NCBI RefSeq assembly: GCF_001423945.1
Contig: NZ_LMPU01000010.1
Coordinates: 1 to 64,000 of the forward strand
Reading direction: 5' to 3'
Origin: Pedobacter sp. Leaf194
Lineage (GTDB): Bacteria; Bacteroidota; Bacteroidia; Sphingobacteriales; Sphingobacteriaceae
DNA length: 64,000 nt
Shown here: one piece after another, positions 53,611-62,399 of the stretch
Layout: every line of letters begins with the position of its first letter
Position numbering within the stretch: position 1 is the first letter of the stretch
Position numbers and translations under genes: made by a program
The notes under the pieces: model-generated
What the model was told of the DNA's origin: nothing
Seen by the model: the letters and a program-made list of their open reading frames with translations, nothing else
Databases searched by the model: none

Positions 53611-54588
53611 ATGATGAACTTGTCGAAATTAATGAGCCTGTTTTTATTGATGCTGATATCAACCCTGAAACTTTCGGCGCAAAACTTTCTAGCCATAAAA
53701 CGCTACAAGGTAAATTTTTCAATCGCCACCAAAGCAAACGAACAGTTAATTGCGATGAGGAGTTTTACAAACAACAATACAAAGTATTTGCTTTTGATTG
53801 ATCCTAAAACGCTTGATACAAAAGTTGATTTAGCGGACAATTATTCCTTAAAAAGTGTAGACTATTTTAATGTACTTGCCCTTTTTAAAAATACCGCCTA
53901 CGTAAGAGCGCTGGACGCCGCGGCTGCAAAAGATCTGCAATTGCAGAACGCCGGAATAGACCATTCCATCCCTAATGAAAAAGGTATTACCTTAACGATT
54001 GATTTATGCCCATCTCACAAACCATTAGACAGAATAATATTCCAATCCGTTTTGGATGAGTTTAAAAAGATTGAAAAGCCAGCGCCTTTGGCAATCTCTG
54101 TATCTGGAAAATGGATGATTAAACACCAGGAAGATTTAAATTGGTTGAAAAGTTTTGCTGACAAAAAAGAATTGAATATTACCTGGGTAAACCATAGTTA
54201 CAACCACGAGGTGAACAGTTTGCCTCTTGCAGAAAATTTTTTACTTGCGCCAGGAACCAATTTAGATATAGAGGTGCTTGAAAACGAGAAACTGATGTTA
54301 AAAAATGGCTTAATACCTTCTGCTTTTTTCCGTTTTCCGGGTTTGGTTTCAGATAAAGCGATAGTACAGAAAATTGAAGCCTATGGCTTAATTCCTATTG
54401 GCAGTGATGCCTGGCTGGCGAAAGGGCAACAGCCAAACGCAGGCAGCATTGTATTGATTCACGGTAACGGAAATGAAGAAACTGGCGTAAAAGATTTTAT
54501 TCAACTATTAAAAACCAAACAAAATGATGTTACCGATAAGCAATGGTTACTTTTCGACCTACGCCAGGGATTAGAAAAGGAATTTTAG
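53611..54588 (+). CDS. Polysaccharide deacetylase-like (NodB fold) secreted protein
   Basis: This 325-residue protein has a signal peptide (about residues 1-24) and a NodB-homology domain from about 128. Motif 1 is GITLTIDLCPSHKP, where most members have TFDDG, so the second metal-binding Asp is Leu. Motif 2 is VNHSYNHE, motif 3 FFRFPG, motif 4 GSDAWL and motif 5 SIVLIHGNG. It may deacetylate a glycan in the periplasm with an altered metal site, or be inactive. Neighbouring ArnT-like and GtrA genes suggest a role in the same surface glycan process. The N-terminal 100 residues are unassigned. Confidence 0.75.
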   Translation: MMNLSKLMSLFLLMLISTLKLSAQNFLAIKRYKVNFSIATKANEQLIAMRSFTNNNTKYLLLIDPKTLDTKVDLADNYSLKSVDYFNVLALFKNTAYVRALDAAAAKDLQLQNAGIDHSIPNEKGITLTIDLCPSHKPLDRIIFQSVLDEFKKIEKPAPLAISVSGKWMIKHQEDLNWLKSFADKKELNITWVNHSYNHEVNSLPLAENFLLAPGTNLDIEVLENEKLMLKNGLIPSAFFRFPGLVSDKAIVQKIEAYGLIPIGSDAWLAKGQQPNAGSIVLIHGNGNEETGVKDFIQLLKTKQNDVTDKQWLLFDLRQGLEKEF

Positions 54589-54714
54589 CAGCACTTTAAC
54601 CTCAACCGCAAACTAACGAAAATTAAACCTACACACCACCACCTTCCCGGAAAACTCCACTAATTGATAGGCAATAGTTTCGTACTTCAAAACTTCGCTT
54701 TAACCGTTACAGAG

Positions 54715-55053
54715 TTACTTTCTGCCTGGCAACAATTTAATTTCCTTTGCCTTGAAGCGATTATTTACGATTTCTCCAGTTATCTCAGCTTTACTTACTG
54801 CGTTACAGAAGCCATGTTCTCCATGTGCATCACCGAAATCATCAATTCCCTTTCCATCAACGAAGTAAGGCTTACCGTCGATTTTAACGGCGAGCTCACA
54901 ATCTTTCCCTTTCATTTTGAACTGACATTCTCCGCAGGCAATATCAACAGTTTGTTTAGTAATTATCTTTGTGGGATTAGCCTTTGGGCTTGTTTGAGCA
55001 TTTGCGCTTAATGCAAAAACAGATAGAAATAAAGCAAATAATAACTTTTTCAT
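54715..55053 (-). CDS. DUF6370-like small secreted protein
   Basis: This 112-residue protein has a signal peptide (MKKLLFALFLSVFALSANAQ) and a short Cys-containing domain: VDIACGECQFKMKGKDCELA (about 36-55), GDAHGEHGFCNAVSKAEITG (about 74-93). The cysteines in CGEC, DCEL and GFCN could bind a metal or form disulfides. The pattern matches my memory of DUF6370, common in Bacteroidota and some Planctomycetes. Function is unknown. A -7 box (TAACTTTG, minus strand, 55067-55074) lies 13 bases upstream of the ATG. Confidence 0.75.
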   Translation of the reverse strand: MKKLLFALFLSVFALSANAQTSPKANPTKIITKQTVDIACGECQFKMKGKDCELAVKIDGKPYFVDGKGIDDFGDAHGEHGFCNAVSKAEITGEIVNNRFKAKEIKLLPGRK

Positions 55054-55430
55054 TGTTTTCTTTTTTCAAAGTTAGCTTAAAAGAATTACTTTATTGAGGA
55101 AATAGAGAAGCGTAGCGAGCACAGAATGTTAGCAAGTAAGGAGCGCTTAGTAAAGGAATTTATGAGGAAATGGTTTATTGCTTCTTTGCTTTTTAGCCAC
55201 GGAAGGATGGTGTTGAATTAAATTGCTTTTCAGACTTAAAATTTATTAAGATTTAGTGGTGATGGTTTTTAACTTTTTGGCCACGCAAACACAGAAGGCA
55301 CTGAAGGATAGTGTTGAAGTAAATGTGGTATAATTTTCATAGCAGCAATGAGATTTCTTAGGAATGATGATGCGCCGTTTCGAAATATTTTAAGCTAATT
55401 GTTGTGAGTAGGAACCGCCACTATAGTCTT
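55054..55430. repeat. Gene-free stretch with an imperfect repeated phrase
   Basis: GCCACGGAAGGATGGTGTTG (about 55196-55215) is echoed by a longer variant at about 55279-55320 that begins GCCACGCAAAC and ends GAAGGATAGTGTTGAAG. Text of this kind recurs between genes in Bacteroidota to my knowledge. No gene is seen. Confidence 0.4.
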
Positions 55431-55466
55431 AAAAAAAAGGGATATGCAATTTGCACATCCCTTTTT
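55431..55466 (-). terminator. Terminator of ahcY
   Basis: AAAAAGGGATATGCAA (55434-55449) pairs with TTGCACATCCCTTTTT (55451-55466) with one mismatch. On the minus strand it ends in a run of eight T. It may work in both directions. Confidence 0.8.
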
Positions 55467-55487
55467 AACATTAGACTCGCAACTATT

Positions 55488-56804
55488 TTAGTAACGATAT
55501 TCGTCAGATTTAAAAGGCCCTTCAACTTGAACGCCAATGTAATCTGCCTGGTGTTGATCTAAAACTTCTAATTCTACTCCAATTTTCTCTAAGTGCAAAC
55601 GGGCAACTTTTTCGTCTAAATGCTTAGGTAAAGTGTAAACCTTATTCTCGTAAGCAGCAGTGTTAGTCCATAGCTCTATTTGCGCCAGGGTTTGGTTCGT
55701 AAATGAGTTACTCATTACAAAACTTGGGTGACCAGTTGCACAACCTAAGTTTACCAAACGGCCTTCAGCAAGCACAATTACATCTTTTCCATCAATTGTG
55801 TATTTATCAACCTGAGGCTTGATTTCAACTTTAGTATCGCCATAAGCACCGTTTAACCAGGCCATGTCAATTTCGTTATCAAAGTGACCGATGTTACAAA
55901 CGATAGCTTTATCTTTTAATGCACGGAAGTGTTTCTCACGAACAATATCACAGTTACCTGTAGTTGTAACTACAATATCAGCCTCTTTAATTGCTGTATC
56001 TAAACGTTTAACTTCGTAACCTTCCATCGCAGCTTGTAAAGCACAAATCGGGTCGATTTCAGTTACGATTACACGTACACCCTGAGAGCTTAACGATTCT
56101 GCAGAACCTTTACCAACATCGCCGTAACCACAAACAACAGCTACTTTACCGGCCATCATTACGTCAGTAGCACGACGAATCGCATCTACCAAAGATTCGC
56201 GACAACCGTATTTGTTATCAAATTTAGATTTTGTTACCGAATCGTTTACGTTAATTGCAGGTGTGTGCAATGTGCCGTTTTTCATTCTCTCGTACAAACG
56301 GTGAACACCTGTTGTCGTTTCTTCTGATAAACCTTTAATTGCTGCGATTAACTCCGGATACTTATCGAAAACCATGTTGGTTAAATCGCCACCATCATCT
56401 AAAATCATGTTTAATGGTTGTTGCTCAGGACCAAAGTGTAACGTCTGTTCAATACACCAATCAAATTCTTCCTCATTTAAACCTTTCCAGGCATAAACCT
56501 GAATTCCAGCAGCAGCAATTGCAGCAGCGGCGTGATCCTGAGTCGAAAATATATTACATGATGACCAGGTAACTTCAGCACCCAGCGCAATTAATGTTTC
56601 GATTAATACAGCCGTTTGGATAGTCATGTGCAGGCAACCTGCAATACGAGCACCTTTTAACGGTTGCGTTGGACCGAATTCTTTACGTAAACTCATTAAA
56701 CCTGGCATTTCTGCTTCGGCTAATTCGATTTCTTTACGGCCCCATTCTGCCAGTGAAATGTCCTTAACTTTGTAAGGGATGTAAGTTGTCTCTACTGATG
56801 ACAT
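55488..56804 (-). CDS. ahcY: Adenosylhomocysteinase
   Basis: This 438-residue enzyme has the substrate segments [20 protein letters not shown] (about 53-72) and [17 protein letters not shown] (about 81-97). [13 protein letters not shown] (about 185-197) contains the active-site Lys, and [18 protein letters not shown] (about 222-239) is the NAD-binding motif; the C-terminus ends in KSDEYRY. It hydrolyses S-adenosylhomocysteine to adenosine and homocysteine, clearing the by-product of methylation. It is a single-gene unit with a strong terminator. I see no riboswitch upstream. Confidence 0.97.
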   Translation of the reverse strand: MSSVETTYIPYKVKDISLAEWGRKEIELAEAEMPGLMSLRKEFGPTQPLKGARIAGCLHMTIQTAVLIETLIALGAEVTWSSCNIFSTQDHAAAAIAAAGIQVYAWKGLNEEEFDWCIEQTLHFGPEQQPLNMILDDGGDLTNMVFDKYPELIAAIKGLSEETTTGVHRLYERMKNGTLHTPAINVNDSVTKSKFDNKYGCRESLVDAIRRATDVMMAGKVAVVCGYGDVGKGSAESLSSQGVRVIVTEIDPICALQAAMEGYEVKRLDTAIKEADIVVTTTGNCDIVREKHFRALKDKAIVCNIGHFDNEIDMAWLNGAYGDTKVEIKPQVDKYTIDGKDVIVLAEGRLVNLGCATGHPSFVMSNSFTNQTLAQIELWTNTAAYENKVYTLPKHLDEKVARLHLEKIGVELEVLDQHQADYIGVQVEGPFKSDEYRY

Positions 56805-57052
56805 ATTGTTTTTGTTTAAATTGTTGTAAATTAGGAGGTTAAGAGAATTATAAATTAAACTTGCCCACTATTTGCCCATCTCAATTGAAAACTCTTTACC
56901 TTTAATGCCTCAAAATTACGCAATACTTTAATCAATTTCAAAGGCTTAAGTATTAATTAAGTCAATGATCATTTTGATATGATATATGCTACATCAAAAG
57001 ACACCGCACGTCTACATGTCCATGTATTGCACTAATAGTAAACTTCATTTAG

Positions 57053-57484
57053 TTAATGGATATAGATAGTGTCGTCTGATGGAGGTGGCAAAACTTCTCT
57101 TTTTACATTGCTTACCCTATACTTGCCTTTTAGCGGTTCAACAATCACTAATTCATGATGAACATCAAAGGAGTAACCATCCTGGACAACCAGCTTGATG
57201 AGCTCATCTATCCCAATGTACTCTCCTGACGGGCATTTCCTAACCAATTTTTCTGGAAACTTTTTGCCAATGCGCGTAACAACATTGAAGTGCCCCTTCC
57301 ATTTCCCTATACAATCGCAGTTAAAGATAAAAGTTCTTTCAAATGGACTACCATACGTTATAGATAGCCTTTTGTCATGATTTATTGCCGCTGTATCAGC
57401 AACAAAGTAAAGTTTTTTTCTCTCCTGAGAATAACCGACAATTATGATGGAGGCGAGCAGGATTGTAAAAAATATCGTTTTCAT
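57053..57484 (-). CDS. Secreted protein of unknown function, intact copy of a tandem duplicate
   Basis: I use the ATG at 57484, which opens a signal peptide (MKTIFFTILLASIIIVGYSQ); an ATG 24 bases upstream adds eight residues before it. The 143-residue product has no recognised domain. Its central part reads RLSITYGSPFERTFIFNCDC, then HFNVVTRIGKKFPEKLV and GIDELIKLVVQDGYSFDVHH. The same pattern appears, broken by frameshifts, immediately upstream at 57513-57807, so this gene was duplicated in tandem. It is probably periplasmic or secreted. Confidence 0.6.
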   Translation of the reverse strand: MKTIFFTILLASIIIVGYSQERKKLYFVADTAAINHDKRLSITYGSPFERTFIFNCDCIGKWKGHFNVVTRIGKKFPEKLVRKCPSGEYIGIDELIKLVVQDGYSFDVHHELVIVEPLKGKYRVSNVKREVLPPPSDDTIYIH

Positions 57485-57512
57485 ATCTATTAGGTTTAAG
57501 GGCAACACACAT

Positions 57513-57807
57513 CAAGAGCTTAATCACCCCCTCTATTCCACCGCACTTACTTTCAGTACGAACATCAACAATTTTATTAGGGAAATTTTTACCAATCTTT
57601 AATGCAAAACTGAAATGGTCTTGCCTTGGATTTAGGTATCCACAACTGAAAATAGAAAGTGCATTCGAAAGAACTTCCATAGACTATCGTCAAGCCTTAT
57701 CAGGATTCCGTGTGGACCTGTCAGCTAAAAGACATTGAGGTTGTTGGGCTGGACAATCTAGAGTGATAATCATAAGAATAAATGAGAAACTTGCTGTTAT
57801 CACCATC
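57513..57807 (-). pseudogene. Frameshifted, truncated duplicate of the gene at 57053-57484
   Basis: Starting from an ATG at 57807, the minus strand encodes a signal-peptide-like MVITASFSFILMIITLDCPA, then LLADRSTRNPDK, matching FVADTAAINHDK of the intact gene. The frame then breaks. In a second frame LTIVYGSSFECTFYF matches LSITYGSPFERTFIF. In a third frame HFSFALKIGKNFPNKIV and GGIEGVIKLL match HFNVVTRIGKKFPEKLV and GIDELIKLVV. The copy stops there, 29 bases before the intact gene begins. At least two frameshifts plus C-terminal loss make it a pseudogene. Confidence 0.7.
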
Positions 57808-58198
57808 TTAGTTATTCTGTGGTCAATTTTGAAATCATTCTTTTAAGCATTTAAAATTTAGATAGCTTCACAACATCGTGAATTACAATATACAAAATTT
57901 TCAAAAACATAACATCATTTTTTAAACGTAACCTTGATTACGCTCCGATTAACTTAACACTTACTCCTAATTAAAAATTTACGCAACGGGTCCAAGTCAA
58001 AACCAAATAAATGATTTCGATATTTAATGTCCATAGCCTAATGTAACCAGACGACCAAAATCCTTAAAAGGACTCTGCCATTGCTTTCCTGTTTAATATC
58101 GTGGTAGATGTCTCTTTTGAAAAAATATTAACAACACGAATAAAAGTTTGATTTACAGGCGATTATTTGTTAAATTGAGACAACCAAATTAAACAATT
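57808..58198. other. Gene-free stretch before the CBS-domain gene
   Basis: This is AT-rich DNA with stops in all frames and no strong hairpin or repeat. A weak promoter candidate for the CBS gene is TTG at about 58148, a 20-base spacer and TAaaTTGA, which lacks a full -7 match. It may include older debris from the duplicated region next to it. Confidence 0.4.
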
Positions 58199-58627
58199 AT
58201 GAAAAGTGTAAAACATCTGTTAGATGCCAAACAGGCACGCATTATCTCTGTAACCGAGAACAGTTCGGTTTTAGATGCATTAAAAGTCATGACTGATAAA
58301 AACATTAGTGCGGTTCTTGTTATGCAAGGCGCACTGCTTTCCGGCATTTTTACAGAACGCGATTATGCACGAAAAATCATCCTTCAAGGCAAATCTTCAA
58401 AAGATACGATGATAAAAGAGGCGATGACCGCGAATCCCATCTCCATTAAACTTACTGATACCATCGACTATTGCATGGAATTAATGACAGAAAAGCACAT
58501 TCGCCATTTACCAATTGTAGAAAATGATGAAGTTAGGGGCATGGTTTCAATCGGCGATGTGGTTAAATTCATCATCGCAGATCAAAAACAAACTATTTCA
58601 CAACTGGAAAGCTACATTAGCGGATAG
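58199..58627 (+). CDS. CBS-domain pair protein
   Basis: This 142-residue protein consists of two CBS motifs forming one Bateman module. The first is at about residues 10-65 (SVTENSSVLDALKVMTDKN, ISAVLVMQGALLSGIFTERD) and the second at about 75-130 (SIKLTDTIDYCMELMTEKH, RHLPIVENDEVRGMVSIGDV). Such stand-alone modules bind adenine nucleotides and regulate partner proteins. No partner is evident; the convergent M28 gene begins 9 bases later. There is no membrane segment. Confidence 0.88.
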   Translation: MKSVKHLLDAKQARIISVTENSSVLDALKVMTDKNISAVLVMQGALLSGIFTERDYARKIILQGKSSKDTMIKEAMTANPISIKLTDTIDYCMELMTEKHIRHLPIVENDEVRGMVSIGDVVKFIIADQKQTISQLESYISG

Positions 58628-58636
58628 TCTCCGGTT

Positions 58637-60085
58637 TTATTTCCACCGCCACTCCCCTGCTATAGTAAGTGGCTCCTTAAGGTTTTGCGATTCTAAAAAC
58701 GCTCTCAATTCTTCTTCGCCTTGCACGCCAACCGGAATTTTCGGTGTATTAGCCAAGGCATAGGCAAGCATTGCGCTATATCGAACCGTATTTTTAAGTT
58801 CCTGTTCATCAACCAGCTTGAAACTATCACCATCAGAATGGTAAAAAGGACCTGAATTATTTGGTAATTTTCCACCGGCTCCGCCCCCCGTAGGGATTCC
58901 TTCCAGCATAAATGGCTGATGATCGCTATGCAAACCGGCGCCTGCGTTAAATAAATTTTTGAAACCTGTATCAATCTTAACAATTTCAGCGCCCCAGGCA
59001 GTAAACAGTTCTTTCATCTCTGCTCTCGAAGTCGAAAATCCTTTAGGATCATTAGTCATGTCGTAATTAAGCATGAATTTAACCTGCCCAATAACTCCAC
59101 CTTTTTTCGCCTGATCTACATACGCCTTCGAACCTAGCAAACCTTGCTCCTCGCCCATAAACAAAACAAACTCTACAGTTCGTTTAGTATTCAAGTTAAG
59201 TTTTTTAAAGGTACGGGCCATATCCATAATTGCAAAAGAGCCGATACCGTTATCAATTGCGCCTGTTGCTAAATCCCAGCTATCCAGATGCCCGCCAACA
59301 ACAATCTTATCTTTGCGCATTTCTGAGCCTTTAAATGTTGCAATAACATTCCTTGCTTTAATCAATCCGGAAAAGTTCGTCATGGCAATGTGCGCAACCT
59401 GACTTTGATTTTTTAACTTTTCTTTAAGCAGCATGCCGTCTTCCAAACCAATGCAAACGGCAGGTATTGGTATTAGTTTACCGGTTACTGAGGCCGTTCC
59501 CGTTAACAATACGCCGTCTTTAACGGTGTTTATAATGATAACGCCTTTAGCGCCATACTTTGTTGCTATAGCCGTTTTTTCCGACCGGTGTAATGCCTTT
59601 GTGCCAGCTGCCGAACCTGGCAAAACGCCCAAATAAATTAATGCAATTTTACCCTTGAATTTAGCAGGGTTTGCCTGATAATCTACTTCCAGGCCGTTAC
59701 CAGCATCAACAATATCACCAGTAATATCTGCTGTAACAGGCGAATGCGCCAAGGTAACAGCTTTCATTTTTACCAGGCTGCCTTTATCGTTACCAACTTC
59801 AACATTGATGGTTTTCCTCGCCCAGCTTTCTACTTCAAAGGGCTGAAATCGAACATCACAACCATAAGATTTCAACAAATCGAAAGCATATTGTTCTGCC
59901 TTTGCGCCATTCGCAGAGCCTGTTAACCGGTGGCCAATGGTTTCAGTTTCCTGTTTAAGTGTTTGATAAGCTCTTGAATTTTGTTGAACGTCGGTGTTGA
60001 TTTTTTTAAAAACGTCGCCGAAATTGTCCTGAGCCTGAACCATAAAAGAAGTGCAAAGTAATGCAGAAGCGAAAAAATATTTCAT
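58637..60085 (-). CDS. Secreted M28 family metallopeptidase with PA domain
   Basis: This 482-residue protein has a signal peptide (MKYFFASALLCTSFMVQAQ), an N-terminal helical part, a PA insert (about 125-240, GKIALIYLGV and GAKGVIIINT) and an M28 domain. Zinc ligands and catalytic residues are visible: VVGGHLDSWDLATGAIDNG (His and Asp, about 269-287), FMGEEQGLLGS (Glu pair, about 317-327), NYDMTND (Asp) and FYHSDGDSF (His). It resembles plasma glutamate carboxypeptidase-like enzymes. It acts in the periplasm or outside on peptides. It is unrelated in detail to the longer M28 protein at 27361-29064. Confidence 0.9.
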   Translation of the reverse strand: MKYFFASALLCTSFMVQAQDNFGDVFKKINTDVQQNSRAYQTLKQETETIGHRLTGSANGAKAEQYAFDLLKSYGCDVRFQPFEVESWARKTINVEVGNDKGSLVKMKAVTLAHSPVTADITGDIVDAGNGLEVDYQANPAKFKGKIALIYLGVLPGSAAGTKALHRSEKTAIATKYGAKGVIIINTVKDGVLLTGTASVTGKLIPIPAVCIGLEDGMLLKEKLKNQSQVAHIAMTNFSGLIKARNVIATFKGSEMRKDKIVVGGHLDSWDLATGAIDNGIGSFAIMDMARTFKKLNLNTKRTVEFVLFMGEEQGLLGSKAYVDQAKKGGVIGQVKFMLNYDMTNDPKGFSTSRAEMKELFTAWGAEIVKIDTGFKNLFNAGAGLHSDHQPFMLEGIPTGGGAGGKLPNNSGPFYHSDGDSFKLVDEQELKNTVRYSAMLAYALANTPKIPVGVQGEEELRAFLESQNLKEPLTIAGEWRWK

Positions 60086-60301
60086 GAAATGTCGGTTTGG
60101 GTTGTCGATTTATGGGTTGAAAATACAAAATATTAATTTATACGAATCGCTGTAACGTATATTTTGCCTGACCTTAGCAAATTCCGCACTACTATTTTAT
60201 GTACCGCAAGTATAAAGCAGGTTAAACCACAGTCAGAAATTTGGAAGAAACCGGCGAAGTTACAATAACAACTTCGAGTAGATTACGGAGATAACGAAAG
60301 A

Positions 60302-61357
60302 TTAAGATTCGACGTGAATTGTTTTCTTCGGAAAAACTAAAGAGGCTACAACACTAATAACAAGAATGCTTAAGATGACAATTAGCGAATGTTCGGTTGT
60401 GAAACCCCATTTCTCGAGGTAAGAATGAGCAACCATTTTTACACCTATAAAGGTTAGCAGAAATGCTAATCCCGTTTTTAAGTAATGGAATTTGTGGATA
60501 ATATTTACAAGTAAAAAGAACATAGACCGAAGTCCCATGATTGCGAATATATTTGAAAAAAACACAATGTATGGGTCTTTAGTTACTGCAAAAATGGCCG
60601 GTATAGAATCGACAGCAAAAAGTAAATCAGTAAACTCAACAATTAGCAAAACCAAAAACAATGGTGTTACCATTCTTTTTGCATTAATTTTTACGAAGAA
60701 TTTTTTGCCTTCATATTTAGGATGAATCGCGAAGATTTTCGATGCCCATTTTACTACAGGATGATTTTCAGGGTCGATTTTATCATCGCCTTCTTTACTA
60801 AAAAACATTCTTATACCGGTAAAAACTAGGAATGCGCCAAAAACATAAAGTATCCAGGCAAATTTGGTAATTAATGCAGCACCAACGAAAATGAAAACGA
60901 AGCGCATTAAAATTGCACCTAAAATACCCCAGAAAAGCACACGGTGGTAATACTTTTCTTCAACTGCGAAAGCAGAAAATATTAGCACAATTACAAATAT
61001 GTTATCTACAGACAGCGCATATTCAATTACATATCCCGTTAAAAATTCTAAGCCAAGGTTTTGCTTATAAATGGATAAGCTTTGCTCAAAATTGCCGGGG
61101 ATTAAGGTAATATGGTGTTGATGTTTGACAACAATTTCTTTCAGGTGCGCAAAATCTTTAATTCCGTGCAGCTCCTGGCCTTCGGTTATCAGAATAAAAT
61201 AAAAGCCAATGGCGAAGGCAACCATAATTAAGCTCATTATGCCCGCTTGCTTTAAGCTTACAACATGTTCTTTTTTACTGAATAAACCTAAATCGAGCGC
61301 TAAAATAAGCGTGATGAATAGCAGAAAACCTATGCTGAAAAGTAACTCGTTGCTCAT
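60302..61357 (-). CDS. TerC family integral membrane protein
   Basis: This 351-residue protein has about nine transmembrane helices and the TerC core: FLTGYVIEYALSVDNIFVIV (about 110-129), VLFWGILGAILMRFVFIFVG (about 145-164) and VEFTDLLFAVDSIPAIFAVT (about 243-262). The acidic SVDN and AVDS motifs are conserved metal-site candidates. TerC/Alx proteins are linked to tellurite resistance and to Mn2+ export. The gene start overlaps the polyprenyl synthase stop by one base, so the two are translationally coupled. Confidence 0.93.
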   Translation of the reverse strand: MSNELLFSIGFLLFITLILALDLGLFSKKEHVVSLKQAGIMSLIMVAFAIGFYFILITEGQELHGIKDFAHLKEIVVKHQHHITLIPGNFEQSLSIYKQNLGLEFLTGYVIEYALSVDNIFVIVLIFSAFAVEEKYYHRVLFWGILGAILMRFVFIFVGAALITKFAWILYVFGAFLVFTGIRMFFSKEGDDKIDPENHPVVKWASKIFAIHPKYEGKKFFVKINAKRMVTPLFLVLLIVEFTDLLFAVDSIPAIFAVTKDPYIVFFSNIFAIMGLRSMFFLLVNIIHKFHYLKTGLAFLLTFIGVKMVAHSYLEKWGFTTEHSLIVILSILVISVVASLVFPKKTIHVES

Positions 61358-62328
61358 TATTTTTTACGTTCGGTGGTGTATAGTACGAGTTGTTCCAACC
61401 CTGTTCTTGCCTCTCCAGCTTCAAATTGATGCAAAATCTGAAATGCCTCGTTTTGATAATCCTGCATTTTTTGATTTGCATAAAATACGCCGTCCTTTGC
61501 GTTTACAAAATCTATAATCTGCTGAATTTTTGCCGGGTCGTCCTGGTGGTTCTTAACAAGGTTAATAATTCTTTTGCGCTCCGGTTTATCGGAGTTATTT
61601 AAAGCATAAATTAAGGGAAGGGTAACTTTTTTCTCTTTAATGTCGATTCCTAAAGGTTTACCAACATCGTCGGTTCCAAAATCAAAAGTATCATCTTTAA
61701 TTTGAAAGGCAATTCCAACCTTTTCACCAAATAACCGCATCTTTTCAACAGTTGCATCATCGGCCCCGGCCGACGCCGCTCCTGCAGCACAGCATGATGC
61801 AATTAAAGAAGCGGTTTTCTGGCGGATAACATCGAAGTAAAGTTCTTCAGATATATCCATTTTCCTAACTTTCTCAATCTGCAACAACTCGCCCTCACTC
61901 ATTTGTTTAACTGCTTCTGATACAATCTGTAACAATCTATGTTCGTTATTGTTTACAGATAACAACAAACCTTTCGCTAACAAGTAATCGCCAACCAAAA
62001 CGGCAATTTTATTTTTCCATAAAGCGTTGATGGAGAAAAAACCGCGGCGTTCATAAGCGTTGTCCACAACATCATCATGCACCAAAGTGGCAGTATGTAA
62101 AAGCTCTACCAACGCTGCGCCCCTGTGGGTAGATTCTGTAATTCCGCCGCAAAGTTTGGCAGCAAAAAACACAAACATTGGGCGCATTTGTTTGCCTTTT
62201 TGTTTAACAATATAATGGGTAATCCTATCAAGCAGCGGGGCATCGCTGTGCATGGAATCTTTAAAGGTTTTTTCAAACGCTTTAATATCAGCTGCTATAG
62301 GTTTTTTTATCTGTTCGATTCCCGGCAT
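61357..62328 (-). CDS. Polyprenyl diphosphate synthase (IspB type)
   Basis: This trans-prenyltransferase of about 323 residues has both Asp-rich motifs: VHDDVVDNAYERRG (first) and IKDDTFDFGTDDVGKPLGID (second), plus GKQMRPMFVFF near residue 45. It elongates all-trans prenyl diphosphate, probably for menaquinone side chains, though a product length cannot be read off. The start is the ATG at 62328: a TTG at 62352 sits inside the -7 box TAAGTTTG (62350-62357) and cannot be translated from that promoter. TerC follows on the same transcript. Confidence 0.92.
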   Translation of the reverse strand: MPGIEQIKKPIAADIKAFEKTFKDSMHSDAPLLDRITHYIVKQKGKQMRPMFVFFAAKLCGGITESTHRGAALVELLHTATLVHDDVVDNAYERRGFFSINALWKNKIAVLVGDYLLAKGLLLSVNNNEHRLLQIVSEAVKQMSEGELLQIEKVRKMDISEELYFDVIRQKTASLIASCCAAGAASAGADDATVEKMRLFGEKVGIAFQIKDDTFDFGTDDVGKPLGIDIKEKKVTLPLIYALNNSDKPERKRIINLVKNHQDDPAKIQQIIDFVNAKDGVFYANQKMQDYQNEAFQILHQFEAGEARTGLEQLVLYTTERKK

Positions 62329-62349
62329 TAAGTCGAAAAATTTTGATTG

Positions 62350-62357
62350 CAAACTTA
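62350..62357 (-). promoter_or_regulatory. -7 element of the polyprenyl synthase-terC operon
   Basis: The minus strand reads TAAGTTTG, a full TAnnTTTG match, 21 bases before the ATG at 62328. It overlaps an alternative TTG start at 62352 and so argues for the shorter protein. Confidence 0.45.
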
Positions 62358-62399
62358 GGTTAATTTCCTATAAAAGTTTACATTTAATAAAATATTGCA

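Noticed and set aside
54664..55011. Plus-strand 115-codon frame opposite the DUF6370-like gene
   Set aside because: It is a shadow of the minus-strand gene, which has a clear signal peptide and conserved cysteines.
57396..57680. 94-codon minus-strand frame starting MEVLSNALSIF
   Set aside because: Its first half is one frame of the decayed duplicate and its second half runs out of frame through the start of the intact gene, so it is not a gene of its own.
62329..62352. TTG start at 62352 for the polyprenyl synthase
   Set aside because: It lies within the -7 promoter element; the ATG at 62328 fits both the promoter and the family N-terminus.
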